Shown: positions 1 to 9,326, numbered from the stretch's first letter. The stretch: 64,000 nucleotides of DNA from Pseudomonadota bacterium (GCA_027487515.1 JAIYDL010000001.1:1-64000), one strand, 5' to 3'. The notes: generated by a model from the letters alone, not told the origin. Translations and numbers: made by a program.

Positions 1-54
1 AGGAAAATACGCTATAGTGCTGATCGCACTCACACTCGAAAGGCCCAACACTCC

Positions 55-1857
55 ATGGATACTTCTCTCATCCGAAATTTCTCCATCATCGCACACATTG
101 ACCACGGCAAGTCGACGCTCGCGGACCGGATCATTGAGATGACCAAATCCATTACGGACCGGGAGAAGACCGATCGCCTCCTCGACAACATGGACCTCGA
201 AAAAGAGCGGGGGATCACCATCAAGGCGCAGACGGTTCGCCTCCAGTACAAAGCGAAGGATGGGAAGACCTACTTCTTTAACCTGATCGATACTCCCGGA
301 CACGTTGATTTTACCTACGAGGTCTCTCGCTCGCTTGCCTCCTGCGAAGGGGCCCTCCTGATCGTCGATGCGTCCCAGGGGATCGAGGCCCAGACTCTCG
401 CGAACGTTTACATGGCCCTCGAGAACAACCTCGAGATCATTCCCGTGATCAACAAAATCGACCTTCCCCACGCCGATCCTGAGAAGGTCAAAAAAGAGAT
501 CGAAGACGTCATCGGCCTCGACGCTTCGGAAGCTCCACTGGTCTCCGGCAAGTCCGGGATCGGTGTTGACGGGCTCCTCGAAGAGATCGTGAAACGGATC
601 CCGCCTCCGACGGGCAAGGTCGCAAGCCCGCTCCAGGCCCTGATCTTCGACTCTTGGTTTGATCCCTACAGAGGCGTGGTCGTGCTCGCGCGGGTGATGG
701 AAGGGAACCTCAAGCTCAAAGATAAGATTCACTTTAAATTTTCAGGCATGGACCACGAGATCCTAAAACTCGCCGTGCATCAGCCGTTCTACCATGAAGT
801 CTCCGAGCTCGGCGCCGGCGAAGTGGGGATGATCGTCTGTGGCATCAAGACTGTCCGGGACGTCAAAGTCGGGGACACCATCGTCCACTCGGATCGAAAG
901 GATGTCACTCCCTCACTGGCAGGGTACAAAGAAATCAAGCCGATGGTCTTCTGCGGGATTTTCCCGGTTGATTCTGAGGAGTATGAGATCCTGAAAGAGG
1001 CGCTGGAGAAGCTCGCTCTGAACGACTCATCCTTCACCTACGAGCCCGAGGTTTCCCAGGCCCTTGGCTTCGGCTTCCGGTGCGGCTTCCTGGGTCTTCT
1101 CCACATGGACATCATTCAAACCCGGCTCGAGCGCGAGTTCAACCTTGCCCTCATTTCCACCGCCCCGTCCTGTAGCTACGAGGTCCGCACGGCGGCCGGA
1201 GAGACAGTCGTCGTGGACAATCCAGCGAAGCTTCCGGACCCGAGCATCATCGAGACGATCTTCGAGCCCACGGTTAAGCTTTCGATCCATCTTCCCAATG
1301 AGTACGTCGGGAAGATCATCAAGCTGTGCGAGGACCGCCGAGGCCGGCAGCAGGCGATCAATTACATCACGGAAGACCGGGTTCAACTGATCTACATCCT
1401 TCCCCTTTCCGAGATGATGTTCGACTTCTATGACCAGCTAAAATCTCTCTCGAAGGGCTACGCCTCCATGGACTACGAACTCCACGAGTACCTCGAGTCC
1501 GACATGGTTAAACTCGATGTCCTACTCAACGGAGACAAGGTGGATGCCCTCTCGGTGATCACGCACCGGAGTACGGCGCAGCAAAAGGGTAAGGACCTCA
1601 CTCACCGGTTGATGAAGGTCATCGATCGGCAGCAGTTCGACATCGCCATCCAGGCGGCGATCGGTTCGAAGGTCGTCGCTCGCGAAACCATCAAGGCGCT
1701 TCGAAAGAACGTCTTGGCGAAGTGCTACGGTGGTGACGTGTCCCGGAAGCGGAAACTCCTCGAGAAGCAGAAAGAGGGGAAGAAGCGGATGAAAATGGTC
1801 GGGAATGTTGAAATTCCACAAGAAGCCTTCTTGGCAGTTTTAAAGACTGAAGAGTAG
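55..1857 (+). CDS. lepA: Elongation factor 4 (LepA), ribosome back-translocating GTPase
   Basis: LepA/EF-4 is a cytoplasmic translational GTPase that acts on stalled or mistranslocated ribosomes. The 600-residue length is normal for the family. The G1 loop AHIDHGKST is at residues 13-21, the G3 motif DTPGH near residue 79 and the G4 motif NKID near residue 133. The LepA-specific C-terminal region, basic and ending in residues such as [15 protein letters not shown], is intact. An AAAGG Shine-Dalgarno lies about 10 bases before the ATG. The next gene begins 10 bases downstream on the same strand, so the two are probably cotranscribed. The usual partner lepB is not adjacent here. Confidence 0.97.
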   Translation: MDTSLIRNFSIIAHIDHGKSTLADRIIEMTKSITDREKTDRLLDNMDLEKERGITIKAQTVRLQYKAKDGKTYFFNLIDTPGHVDFTYEVSRSLASCEGALLIVDASQGIEAQTLANVYMALENNLEIIPVINKIDLPHADPEKVKKEIEDVIGLDASEAPLVSGKSGIGVDGLLEEIVKRIPPPTGKVASPLQALIFDSWFDPYRGVVVLARVMEGNLKLKDKIHFKFSGMDHEILKLAVHQPFYHEVSELGAGEVGMIVCGIKTVRDVKVGDTIVHSDRKDVTPSLAGYKEIKPMVFCGIFPVDSEEYEILKEALEKLALNDSSFTYEPEVSQALGFGFRCGFLGLLHMDIIQTRLEREFNLALISTAPSCSYEVRTAAGETVVVDNPAKLPDPSIIETIFEPTVKLSIHLPNEYVGKIIKLCEDRRGRQQAINYITEDRVQLIYILPLSEMMFDFYDQLKSLSKGYASMDYELHEYLESDMVKLDVLLNGDKVDALSVITHRSTAQQKGKDLTHRLMKVIDRQQFDIAIQAAIGSKVVARETIKALRKNVLAKCYGGDVSRKRKLLEKQKEGKKRMKMVGNVEIPQEAFLAVLKTEE

Positions 1858-1867
1858 AATATCCACT

Positions 1868-2491
1868 ATGCTCGACATCGTTCACGATCATCTCGATAAA
1901 GTTTTAGGTCAATACACCCAAGGCCAGTTCTTCGCAGACCTCAAGGAAGCGAAGGACAAGTACTTTTCCATGACCGGTAAACTTGACGAGGACAAGGACG
2001 AGTTCGAGTCCCGGATGAACTCGTTTAACGACTGGTACATCTTCCAGTACCGGCAGAAAGACGGATCCAAGGTCATCGAGGAGTACATCCGGAATAACCA
2101 GCTCGAAGAAGAGCTCGCTCAGGCGCTCCTGAACGTGAACCACTCCCTCTTTGAGTTCAACCGAACGAGCTTCCGAAAGCAGATCGTGCTGAAGGATATT
2201 CTTCACGACGAAAAGATCGTTCTCAAGAAGGACCACCCAACGATCAGCCTCATGGAGGGAGACGTTTTCAGTGGTCGAGTCATAAAGTTCAAGGGAGAGA
2301 ACTACCTCCTTCGTGGAGTTTGTACCCTTCCCCAGGGCGTGAAGTCGATCCTGAAGAAGCAATCGAAGAAAGTCCGGAAGCTCAACAGCTTCGACGAAGA
2401 GCTAAGTTTTCTTCTCCAGCTCGAGTCTCTGAAAACAAAGGCCATGCACTACTCGCACATCGATCCGGCCAAAATCTTCATCTTTAATTAG
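1868..2491 (+). CDS. Conserved hypothetical protein downstream of lepA
   Basis: A 207-residue protein I do not recognise. It is rich in charged residues, has no signal peptide or membrane segment, and has a helical, acidic first half followed by a short region (SLMEGDVFSGRVIKFKGE) that could be a small beta domain. It starts 10 bases after lepA and has the base composition of its neighbours, so it looks like a genuine cotranscribed gene. Its stop codon overlaps the stop of the convergent gene by four bases. No function is proposed. Confidence 0.75.
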   Translation: MLDIVHDHLDKVLGQYTQGQFFADLKEAKDKYFSMTGKLDEDKDEFESRMNSFNDWYIFQYRQKDGSKVIEEYIRNNQLEEELAQALLNVNHSLFEFNRTSFRKQIVLKDILHDEKIVLKKDHPTISLMEGDVFSGRVIKFKGENYLLRGVCTLPQGVKSILKKQSKKVRKLNSFDEELSFLLQLESLKTKAMHYSHIDPAKIFIFN

Positions 2492-3453
2492 CCCTGATTC
2501 TTTGCTTTCATCGTCAGGTAGGGAATCACTCCGAGCACGTTCACCACGAGAGCGACGACGAAGTAGGCGTTGAACAGCGACGCACCGTTCGGGATCCCGG
2601 AGAGTTCGAAGAGCTTCTGGAAGATGGCATGGCCCACACCCAGGCCCGAGGGTGCGACCGGGAGAGCGAGGGTCATGAAACCGATCGGAATGAAGGCCAG
2701 CGCCTGGACGAAGGTCATCTTATCACCGACGTAGGGGTAGATCAGGAACCAGAAGATGAGCACTCCGATGAACTGCACCAGCACAGAAAGTGCCACCGCC
2801 GAGGCCATCTTCGACCGGATGATGACCAGATCGTCCCAGAGCTCACCGAGTTTCCGGAAGACTGTGGGAAAGGCCACTTTCTCAAACCATCGCAGGAGCG
2901 CTCGGATCACGCCGTGAAAGAAAAAGAAAATGGAGTAGGCGAGGACGACCACTCCCGTGAGGATGGAGTTAATCTTCAGGAGTGGGATCATGGCGGGGGC
3001 GTTTTCACTGATCCTTTCTCCGAAGACGAGTGAACTCATCCCCACTAAGAGAATGAGCCCGGAGAGTCCCATGACTCGATCGATGAGGATGGACGCGAAC
3101 ACGAATCGCTTCGAGAACGAGCTATCGAACTTCTGAACGTAGAGGATCTTCACGAGGTCTCCGCTCACGCTCCCGGGAAGGACCGAGCTAAAAAACTGAC
3201 CGATCCACGTGATCTTAAAGAGCCCACTGATGGGGAGCTTGACCTGACTCCGCGCTCGGAGAATTGTTTCCCAGCGCACCGAGATGAGGCCAAGGTTCAC
3301 AACGCTGAGAACCATCACGGCGAGGACCGTGAAGGGATGGTCCTGGAGCCGGGCCAGGTGACGGAAGTCGAGCTTCCCGCTTGTCACGAGCCAATAGAGC
3401 AGTGACGCCGCGACGAGGATTTTCAGCGTGTTGATGAAAACTGTTTTCAGCAT
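2488..3453 (-). CDS. UPF0104 / lysylphosphatidylglycerol synthase TM-region family protein
   Basis: A 321-residue polytopic inner-membrane protein with about eight hydrophobic segments. The motifs SVLPGSVSGDLVKILY and ILIDRVMGL match the conserved core of the YbhN/AglD/LPG-synthase transmembrane family (PF03706), whose members sit next to lipid or glycan transferases. The catalytic aminoacyl-transferase domain of MprF is absent, so lysylation of lipids is not implied; a flippase-like or accessory role in envelope lipid or glycan metabolism is the more usual guess. It is transcribed convergently with the hypothetical gene after lepA and divergently from the nitrilase gene. Confidence 0.85.
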   Translation of the reverse strand: MLKTVFINTLKILVAASLLYWLVTSGKLDFRHLARLQDHPFTVLAVMVLSVVNLGLISVRWETILRARSQVKLPISGLFKITWIGQFFSSVLPGSVSGDLVKILYVQKFDSSFSKRFVFASILIDRVMGLSGLILLVGMSSLVFGERISENAPAMIPLLKINSILTGVVVLAYSIFFFFHGVIRALLRWFEKVAFPTVFRKLGELWDDLVIIRSKMASAVALSVLVQFIGVLIFWFLIYPYVGDKMTFVQALAFIPIGFMTLALPVAPSGLGVGHAIFQKLFELSGIPNGASLFNAYFVVALVVNVLGVIPYLTMKAKNQG

Positions 3454-3509
3454 GTTCCGTTGATCTTATAACTTGGGCTGAGATTTGGGTAATTCAAAAT
3501 GGGGGATGG

Positions 3510-4310
3510 ATGAAGATTGGAGTCGTTCAGTTAAGCTCGGTGCTCTCGCCTACGGCGAACCTCGCGACCATCACGCGCTTTCTCTCGGAAGCCTCCGCCG
3601 CAGGTGCGAAGGCCGTGTTCCTCCCTGAAGTTTTCTACTCGATGTCCGATGGAACGAAGCCCACCCCCTACCTCGTCGAAGAAAAAAACGAGCACTACCT
3701 CGCCATTCAAAATCTCGCCGTTGCCTCAGGCCTCTATGTCCTCGGCGGATCGGCCGCGACCACCGTCGATGGCAAAGTTCGGAACCGCGCGTACAATTTT
3801 TCTCCCACCGGAGAGGACCTGGGAACCTACGATAAGATGAATCTTTTTGCCGTGGACCTCTCGAAGCATCCAAGTAACACCGTCGTCGATGAGGCCCGAG
3901 TTTATACGGCCGGGAGTACCCCGAAAATGATCGCCGTCGAAGGCTTCAACGTCGGCCTTTCAATCTGCTTTGACCTTCGGTTTCCAGAAGTTTTTCGAAC
4001 CTATTCGTTCCAGGGAGCTCACGTGCTCTCGATCTCTTCGGCCTTCACGGTTCCGACGGGGAAGGCGCACTGGCACACTTTGCTGCGGGCACGAGCGATT
4101 GAGAACCAGTGCTACGTCGTGGCCTCTGCTCAATGGGGTCAGCACAACGAAAAACTCTCAACGTTCGGACATTCTCTAGTGATTGACCCCTGGGGAGAGG
4201 TGCTCGTCGATGCAGGGGAAGGGGAGCGGATCGTCTACGCTGACCTTTCATTCGAGAAGCTCGAAGCCGTGCGCGCGCGCTTGAACGTCCTTCGAAATCC
4301 CAGGGCCTGA
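3510..4310 (+). CDS. Carbon-nitrogen hydrolase (nitrilase superfamily, Nit-like amidase)
   Basis: A 266-residue cytoplasmic hydrolase of the nitrilase superfamily. The catalytic triad is visible: Glu40 in FLPEVFYS, Lys109 in YDKMNLF and Cys153 in SICFDLRFPEVFR. The pattern around the cysteine is that of the Nit1/Nit2 branch, which hydrolyses deaminated glutathione or omega-amides, a metabolite-repair role. Substrate cannot be fixed from sequence. A G-rich stretch just before the ATG could serve as ribosome binding site. The gene converges on the Nfu-type gene with a 14-base gap. Confidence 0.92.
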   Translation: MKIGVVQLSSVLSPTANLATITRFLSEASAAGAKAVFLPEVFYSMSDGTKPTPYLVEEKNEHYLAIQNLAVASGLYVLGGSAATTVDGKVRNRAYNFSPTGEDLGTYDKMNLFAVDLSKHPSNTVVDEARVYTAGSTPKMIAVEGFNVGLSICFDLRFPEVFRTYSFQGAHVLSISSAFTVPTGKAHWHTLLRARAIENQCYVVASAQWGQHNEKLSTFGHSLVIDPWGEVLVDAGEGERIVYADLSFEKLEAVRARLNVLRNPRA

Positions 4311-4324
4311 GTGGACTAAGCCGT

Positions 4325-4579
4325 CTACATGTAGGGATTGGTCCCGGACTGATGGTCGGTGACGTCCACGACCTCGGTGATCTCAGGAAAAGTCTGCTTA
4401 ATGAGCTGCTCGATCCCGCCTTTCAAGGTGGCCTTCGAACTCGAGCAGCCTTGGCAGCCACCGTAGAACTTCACGAATAAGATATCGTTGTCGACGTCGA
4501 CGATTTCTACGTTCCCACCGTGCTGCGCGAGTGCGGGACGAATCTGCTGATCGAAGAGTTTCTCAATTTGCGTAATCAT
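4325..4579 (-). CDS. NifU C-terminal domain (Nfu-type) iron-sulfur scaffold protein
   Basis: An 84-residue stand-alone NifU C-terminal domain. The CxxC motif that holds a transferable [4Fe-4S] cluster is at Cys42 and Cys45 in FYGGCQGCSSS, followed by the family signature TLKGGIEQLIKQ. Proteins of this length are Nfu carriers that deliver clusters to apoproteins in the cytoplasm. There is no A-type or IscU partner nearby. The ATG is 20 bases from the end of the upstream hypothetical gene on the same strand, so the two could share a transcript. Confidence 0.93.
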   Translation of the reverse strand: MITQIEKLFDQQIRPALAQHGGNVEIVDVDNDILFVKFYGGCQGCSSSKATLKGGIEQLIKQTFPEITEVVDVTDHQSGTNPYM

Positions 4580-4598
4580 AGGTGCATGCTAACACAGG

Positions 4599-5102
4599 TT
4601 AGAGGCTTCTTTGACTGTTAAAATCCTGAAGCAAGGCCTGAAGGCGCTTCGGGCGATGGTTTCCGTAGGAGAACGGGGGAACCCAAGTGAGGCCTTCGAT
4701 GACGCCGTCGGAAGTGATCTTATAGATCAGGCCTTCCTCAGGTTTGCCAGCAAAAAACCACGAAGGGTTATTGTCATCTAATCCGTTATGCTGCATCTGC
4801 ACCAGTGTTAACCGGCGCATCTCTGGGTCTTCAATTTTAATCTCTCGGTGAAACTTAATGTTGGCACTCGAGACTTTTTGATCCCGGAGAGTAATGACCA
4901 GTTCTGAGCCATCAGGAAGTATGAATGTGTAATGATTCCGAGCTTCGGCCGAAGGAGTGCCGAAAGTTTCGATGATGTCTGAGACGCTCATTCCAAGACG
5001 GATGGAACTCAGCTGGAGCGGACGCTCCATTTTCACTTGAGCAAGTTGATAAGCTCCCAAAGTAAGGCAGAGCATTAAAGCGAAATAAAACCCATACTTC
5101 AT
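4599..5102 (-). CDS. Exported hypothetical protein with BamE/SmpA-like motif
   Basis: I place the start at 5102 and not at the in-frame ATG at 5165, because a GGAGAG Shine-Dalgarno sits eight bases before it and the shorter form begins with a clean signal sequence (MKYGFYFALMLCLTLGAYQ). The mature part contains IRLGMSVSDIIETFGTP, which resembles the GM...V...G.P repeat of SmpA/BamE-like outer-membrane assembly lipoproteins. There is no lipobox cysteine. The protein is about 167 residues and probably periplasmic or anchored by its N terminus. Function is unknown; the BamE resemblance is by eye only. Confidence 0.7.
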   Translation of the reverse strand: MKYGFYFALMLCLTLGAYQLAQVKMERPLQLSSIRLGMSVSDIIETFGTPSAEARNHYTFILPDGSELVITLRDQKVSSANIKFHREIKIEDPEMRRLTLVQMQHNGLDDNNPSWFFAGKPEEGLIYKITSDGVIEGLTWVPPFSYGNHRPKRLQALLQDFNSQRSL

Positions 5103-5300
5103 GAGTTGCCCTCTCCTTTCGAGGTGGAACGTATACGATACCGCACGAGAACTATTCTTGGCCATATGTATAAACCTTACTTTTAAATGACTTTTATTTG
5201 AGCGGGAAAGAAGTTGAGGACTTGCGGCGGGAAAGAAAAATCTTCGCTACGCCCCAGTGATCATGTTTCTGGTCCGACTCCGGAGGCGTAAAGAAAGGTC

Positions 5301-6209
5301 ATGGATCAAACCAATTCTCTCGTTTTATTATCGGCCCCCCCGGCCTCAGGAAAAACTTACTGGATCGAGCACTTTCAAGAGATATTAGGAGAAGAGCTCC
5401 TGGTGATAACACCTCTCCGTGCCTTGGCCGACGAATGCCGTCAGAAATGGCCGAGTGTGATTCGTGTGGTGACCCCAGAAGAGTACCTCGTCCGCCCCCG
5501 CACTGCCTCGGTCGTGATCTTCGATGAGTTTCATCTCTACCTTTACTGGGGCGACACCTTTCGGGAAAGAATGTGGGAGGCGTACTTCGGGGCCTGCGAA
5601 GGGGTGCGGCTCTGTGTTCTGCTCACGGCCACCGTTTCCGCGGAGCTCGTTGACCTCGTGCGCTCCTTTGCCACACACTTTGATCAACTCTTTTGGGTCG
5701 ATCGGGGAAATCGCCAGTTGAAGTATCCACCGCGGACCTACCTCAAGGCCCCGTCTCGGAGGTGGGCCATCGCGGACATCCTGAGACAAGAAAAGAGGGC
5801 CGGCGTTCGGATGGTGTTCTGCCGCTACCGGGAGGAGGTGGTCGCTCTTGCCAACCAGTTGTCCCTGTCGGGGTTCAGTTGCTTGACCTGCCTCGGAGGA
5901 GAGGCCAGTGCTCTTCGGGGAAAGCTCCTTGCCACGCCGGCGCCGGACTACATCGTCTGCACGACAGTCCTGAGCCACGGGGTGAACCTCCCCGAAATCT
6001 GCAGAGTCTACCTTCTTTACCCGACGGGGAACTGTGACTTCTGGATCCAAATGATCGCCCGGGGTGGTCGCCGCGGAACTGAGTACACTGTCGTGGGCCT
6101 CGAACGGCCGCACTCCATTCCGTGGTCCCCGGCGTGGAACTTCTTGGCCCTGGCCTGGGAAACGCTCCGGTCATGGTTCAGTCTTCGGGAGGGTTTACTG
6201 CCGCCGTGA
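5301..6209 (+). CDS. Compact superfamily 2 helicase-like ATPase
   Basis: A 302-residue protein carrying a full set of SF2 motifs and little else. Walker A is APPASGKT at residues 12-19, motif Ia TPLRALADE, motif II DEFH at residues 75-78, motif III TAT, motif V VCTTVLSHGVNLP and motif VI QMIARGGRRG. The two RecA-like lobes are therefore present without accessory domains. This is short for a helicase, most of which exceed 400 residues. It ends 18 bases before recO, so a role in DNA repair or recombination with RecO is a reasonable inference, not shown. The ATG follows an AAAGG site. Confidence 0.8.
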   Translation: MDQTNSLVLLSAPPASGKTYWIEHFQEILGEELLVITPLRALADECRQKWPSVIRVVTPEEYLVRPRTASVVIFDEFHLYLYWGDTFRERMWEAYFGACEGVRLCVLLTATVSAELVDLVRSFATHFDQLFWVDRGNRQLKYPPRTYLKAPSRRWAIADILRQEKRAGVRMVFCRYREEVVALANQLSLSGFSCLTCLGGEASALRGKLLATPAPDYIVCTTVLSHGVNLPEICRVYLLYPTGNCDFWIQMIARGGRRGTEYTVVGLERPHSIPWSPAWNFLALAWETLRSWFSLREGLLPP

Positions 6210-6227
6210 ACTGTAGAAGAATGGGGC

Positions 6228-7007
6228 ATGACTTTCGAAGGCGTTCTCATCCACCGCGTGCCCTACAAAGAGCGCGACCTCATCGTAAAACTGCTGCTCC
6301 GGAGCGGGCTCATTGGAAGCTTCTACGTCTACGGGGGTCAAGGGGGTGGCAAATCCCACAAGCCCACGATCTTCGAGCTCGGTTCCATGATCCGCATCAT
6401 GCCCAAGGAACAGCGCACACGGGTCGAGACCTCCGAGCTCATGATCTCACAGGAGCATCTCCGCCTCTGGGAGCCGCAGTTGCTCCGGCACGACGTCAAG
6501 GCCTTCTACCTTGCGTGCCTCTACTTCGAGCTCGTTCAAAAGTTTGCACTCGGTTACCATCCGACTAACAGTGACGCCGCTGATCGGGACCACGAGGGCG
6601 TTTTTTCGGTCGTAAGCAACGCTCTCTTTCACCTCGAAGATGCCCTTGCGAACGCGCGCTTCGTGCCGCACCAGCAGCTCACCCTTTTTCTGGTGAAGCT
6701 CCTGTTCCACTTAGGCATCATGCCGGATACTGAGTCTTGCACCTACTGCCAGACGGACCTTCTGGAGAGCTCCGGGGCCGTCTTCCTCCCGGCGCAAGGT
6801 CAGTTCTCGTGCCAGCAGTGCGCCCCTGGAGAGAACGAGAAAAGCTTCCTCCTGCGAATCAAGATGGGGTACCAGACGCGGTTCCAGGACTACGGGGCCC
6901 TCGTGGGCACGAACTTCTCGGAGTGCGATAAGCTCCTCCAGTACTTCTGTCACCAGTACCACCTGCGGCCCGTGGAACTGAAAAGCTACAAGTTACTTTT
7001 TAAGTGA
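6228..7007 (+). CDS. recO: DNA repair protein RecO
   Basis: RecO acts with RecF and RecR to load RecA on SSB-coated single-stranded DNA. The N-terminal OB-fold signature (GVLIHRVPYKERDLIVKLL, then SFYVYGGQGGGKS) is clear. A four-cysteine zinc site sits at Cys171, Cys174, Cys195 and Cys198 (CTYC and CQQC). Length, 259 residues, is typical. It follows the SF2 helicase gene by 18 bases on the same strand and its 3' end overlaps the end of the convergent gmhB-like gene by 15 bases. Confidence 0.93.
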   Translation: MTFEGVLIHRVPYKERDLIVKLLLRSGLIGSFYVYGGQGGGKSHKPTIFELGSMIRIMPKEQRTRVETSELMISQEHLRLWEPQLLRHDVKAFYLACLYFELVQKFALGYHPTNSDAADRDHEGVFSVVSNALFHLEDALANARFVPHQQLTLFLVKLLFHLGIMPDTESCTYCQTDLLESSGAVFLPAQGQFSCQQCAPGENEKSFLLRIKMGYQTRFQDYGALVGTNFSECDKLLQYFCHQYHLRPVELKSYKLLFK

Positions 7008-7505
7008 CTGCGCAAACTCTAGGAGAGTCTTGAAACTGGGGAAGTCTGGGTGGGGCGTTGTCCGGACGATAGCGCTGAGGATTCCGGCGTTGCGGCCCGC
7101 CTCGGCGTCGATGAGCTTATCGCCGACCATGTAGCACTGGGCGGGATCGAGGTGGTACCTCTGGATCAGCTCGAGGATCATTTTTCCTGAGGGCTTCCGG
7201 CAGTCGCAGTTGTCTTGGGGAGCATGAGGACAGACGGCGAAGTCCCGGAAGGGTGCGAGCTTGGTTTCGCGGAGATCGTTCTGCAGCTGCCGGTGAATCA
7301 CGTAGACCGATTCCATGGAAAAATAGCCGCGGCCAACGCCGGACTGATTCGTCACGACGAAGAGCTCGTAGCCGAGCGCTTGGAAGAGCTGGATCGCTTT
7401 CATGGTGTCTTGAAAGTATTCGATGTCCTCGATGCGAGAGAGGTAGTTCTTGTCGAGGATGAGAGTCCCGTCGCGATCGAGGAATAGCGCTTTCCGCGTT
7501 TTAAT
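6993..7505 (-). CDS. gmhB: GmhB-type HAD phosphatase (heptose bisphosphate phosphatase), apparent ATT start
   Basis: The first ATG (7403) would cut off the catalytic HAD motif. Reading upstream in the same frame restores LFLDRDGTLI, with nucleophile Asp10 and acid Asp12, but there is no ATG, GTG or TTG between that motif and an in-frame TAA at 7506-7508. The codon right after the stop is ATT (7503-7505), preceded by GGGAG at good spacing. From there the protein is 170 residues, the family length. Other marks are VVTNQSGVGRGY, the zinc loop CPHAPQDNCDC and motif IV MVGDKLIDAEAG. GmhB dephosphorylates heptose 1,7-bisphosphate for LPS core synthesis, which fits the divergent msbA-like gene. A sequencing error upstream is the main alternative. 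Confidence 0.82.
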   Translation of the reverse strand: MKTRKALFLDRDGTLILDKNYLSRIEDIEYFQDTMKAIQLFQALGYELFVVTNQSGVGRGYFSMESVYVIHRQLQNDLRETKLAPFRDFAVCPHAPQDNCDCRKPSGKMILELIQRYHLDPAQCYMVGDKLIDAEAGRNAGILSAIVRTTPHPDFPSFKTLLEFAQSLKK

Positions 7506-7538
7506 TTACTTCGCTCCCGTTAAAGCTTAAGATAGCAC

Positions 7539-9251
7539 ATGCTTAAAGTGCTCAAGCTCATGTTCCCATATCTGCGGCCATTTTGGAAGGAGGCCGCCCT
7601 CGCTGCGCTGCTGGCCTTTCCGTTGTCCGCGATCAAGGCCTACGAAGCGTACTTAGTAAAAGACATTTTTGATAAGGGTTTTTCTCCGAACTCCACGGGT
7701 GAGGACGCGCAGATGCTCGCTCTGATCCTCGTCGCCTTGGGACTTTTGAACTACCCGCTTCGCTACTACCATTACTTCGGTCTCCGGCAGGTGGTGGATA
7801 AGTCTACGCGGTTAATCCGCTCGCGAATCTACGAGAAGTTCCAACTCCTGCCGGCGCGCTTCTACGCTCAGTCCAAGCAAGGGACGCTCATCTCCACCAT
7901 CATGAGCGACACAGCGGTGTTCTCGGAAGCCTTCAAGAACTCCCTCGAGGTCATCCGCGAACCGGTGACCGCGATCGCCCTCCTCGGCGTGGCCTTCTAC
8001 CACGACTGGCAGCTGACACTCATCATCTTCGCGACCGCTCCGCTGTTCGTGGTGACGCTTCACTACTCTGGAAAACGCATCCGGAAGTACGTCGGCCTGG
8101 CCCAGCAAGATAGCGCAGACATGACCCATGTCGTCGGCGAGACGCTCGGAGGCCAGAAGATTGTGAAGGCCTTTGGGCTTCAGGACTACGTTGTCACCCG
8201 GTTCGAACGACTCCAGGCCCGGCTCCTTGAGCACCGCCGGCGGAGCAATTCGGCCGAAGAACTGTCTCATCCATTGGTCGAGCTGATCGGGTCCTTCGCG
8301 TTCGCCGGAGTCATCGTCTTCGCGCACCATCGGATCACCACGGGCCAGCTCACGACCGGAGGGTTCATCTCCTTCGTCGCGGCCCTCGCGATGTTCATGG
8401 ATCCCGTGCGGCGGTTCACGAAAGCGAACGCCAAGCTTAACCAGGCCCAGGCCGCGGCGGTTCGAATTTTCTCACTCCTCGAAGTGAAGGAAGAGCCGCA
8501 GTCGGACCTCCGGAATTTTTCCGGATCCTTCGGATCGATCGAGTTCCGAAACGTTTCCTTCTCCTATGGCGAAGGCATGGTTCTGCGGGACTTTAATCTC
8601 GTCATCCGAAAGGGAGAGAAGATCGGACTCGTCGGGCTCTCGGGCTCCGGAAAATCGACGCTGGTGAGCCTCTTGCTCCGGCTCTACGACGTCACCGAGG
8701 GACAGATCTTGATCGACGGGCACGACCTCCGGAGCTTCACTCTTACTTCGGTCCGCCAGGTCTTCGGCCTCGTGAGCCAGGATATTTTTCTTTTCAACGA
8801 TACGGTTCGGGAGAACCTCACCACCGGTGACGTCCACACTGACGAAGAGATCCGGCATGCCCTCGAAACATCCTACGCCTGGGAATTCGTCAAGGACCTC
8901 CCGCAAGGCCTTGAAACGCCCATCGGTGACCGCGGTCTTCGTCTCTCCGGCGGCCAGAGCCAGCGGCTCACCATCGCCCGGGCCTTCCTCAAGAACCGGG
9001 ACGTCCTCCTTTTCGACGAGGCGACCTCGGCGCTGGATAACGAATCTGAAAAAATCGTCCAGGCCGCGCTCGAGCGCGTCGCTGGCCACAAGACGGTCAT
9101 CGCCGTTGCCCACCGTCTCTCGACGCTCAAGGACTTCAACCGCATCGTCGTCCTGAAAGATGGTGCTAAGGTCGAAGAAGGCAGCCACGCCGAGCTCCTC
9201 CAGCGCGACGGTGAGTACCGCAAACTCTACGAGCTCTCCCTCCGCGATTAA
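7539..9251 (+). CDS. msbA: MsbA-type ABC exporter, fused membrane and ATPase domains
   Basis: A 570-residue half-transporter with an N-terminal six-helix membrane domain (about residues 1-320) and a C-terminal nucleotide-binding domain. Walker A GLSGSGKST lies near residues 365-375, the signature is LSGGQSQR, Walker B is LLFDEATSALD, and the H-loop AVAHRLST follows. The closest described type is MsbA, which flips lipid A-core across the inner membrane as a homodimer. Divergence from the gmhB-like gene across about 33 bases supports an LPS context. Drug export by a related half-transporter cannot be excluded. A long inverted repeat follows the stop codon. Confidence 0.87.
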   Translation: MLKVLKLMFPYLRPFWKEAALAALLAFPLSAIKAYEAYLVKDIFDKGFSPNSTGEDAQMLALILVALGLLNYPLRYYHYFGLRQVVDKSTRLIRSRIYEKFQLLPARFYAQSKQGTLISTIMSDTAVFSEAFKNSLEVIREPVTAIALLGVAFYHDWQLTLIIFATAPLFVVTLHYSGKRIRKYVGLAQQDSADMTHVVGETLGGQKIVKAFGLQDYVVTRFERLQARLLEHRRRSNSAEELSHPLVELIGSFAFAGVIVFAHHRITTGQLTTGGFISFVAALAMFMDPVRRFTKANAKLNQAQAAAVRIFSLLEVKEEPQSDLRNFSGSFGSIEFRNVSFSYGEGMVLRDFNLVIRKGEKIGLVGLSGSGKSTLVSLLLRLYDVTEGQILIDGHDLRSFTLTSVRQVFGLVSQDIFLFNDTVRENLTTGDVHTDEEIRHALETSYAWEFVKDLPQGLETPIGDRGLRLSGGQSQRLTIARAFLKNRDVLLFDEATSALDNESEKIVQAALERVAGHKTVIAVAHRLSTLKDFNRIVVLKDGAKVEEGSHAELLQRDGEYRKLYELSLRD

Positions 9252-9255
9252 TGCC

Positions 9256-9326
9256 GGTTCCAACACACTTCTACGTAAGCGACGCGTAATCATGCCGCGG
9301 AGTGTGCGTAAAAGTGTGTTGGAACC
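9256..9326. repeat. Perfect 15-bp inverted repeat between msbA and glyQS
   Basis: The left arm GGTTCCAACACACTT (9256-9270) is matched exactly by its reverse complement at 9312-9326, with four further paired bases inside after one mismatch. About 40 bases separate the arms. No run of T follows on either side, so it is not a standard intrinsic terminator. It could be a REP or MITE-like element, a structured leader for glyQS, or a rho-type stop. Confidence 0.7.
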
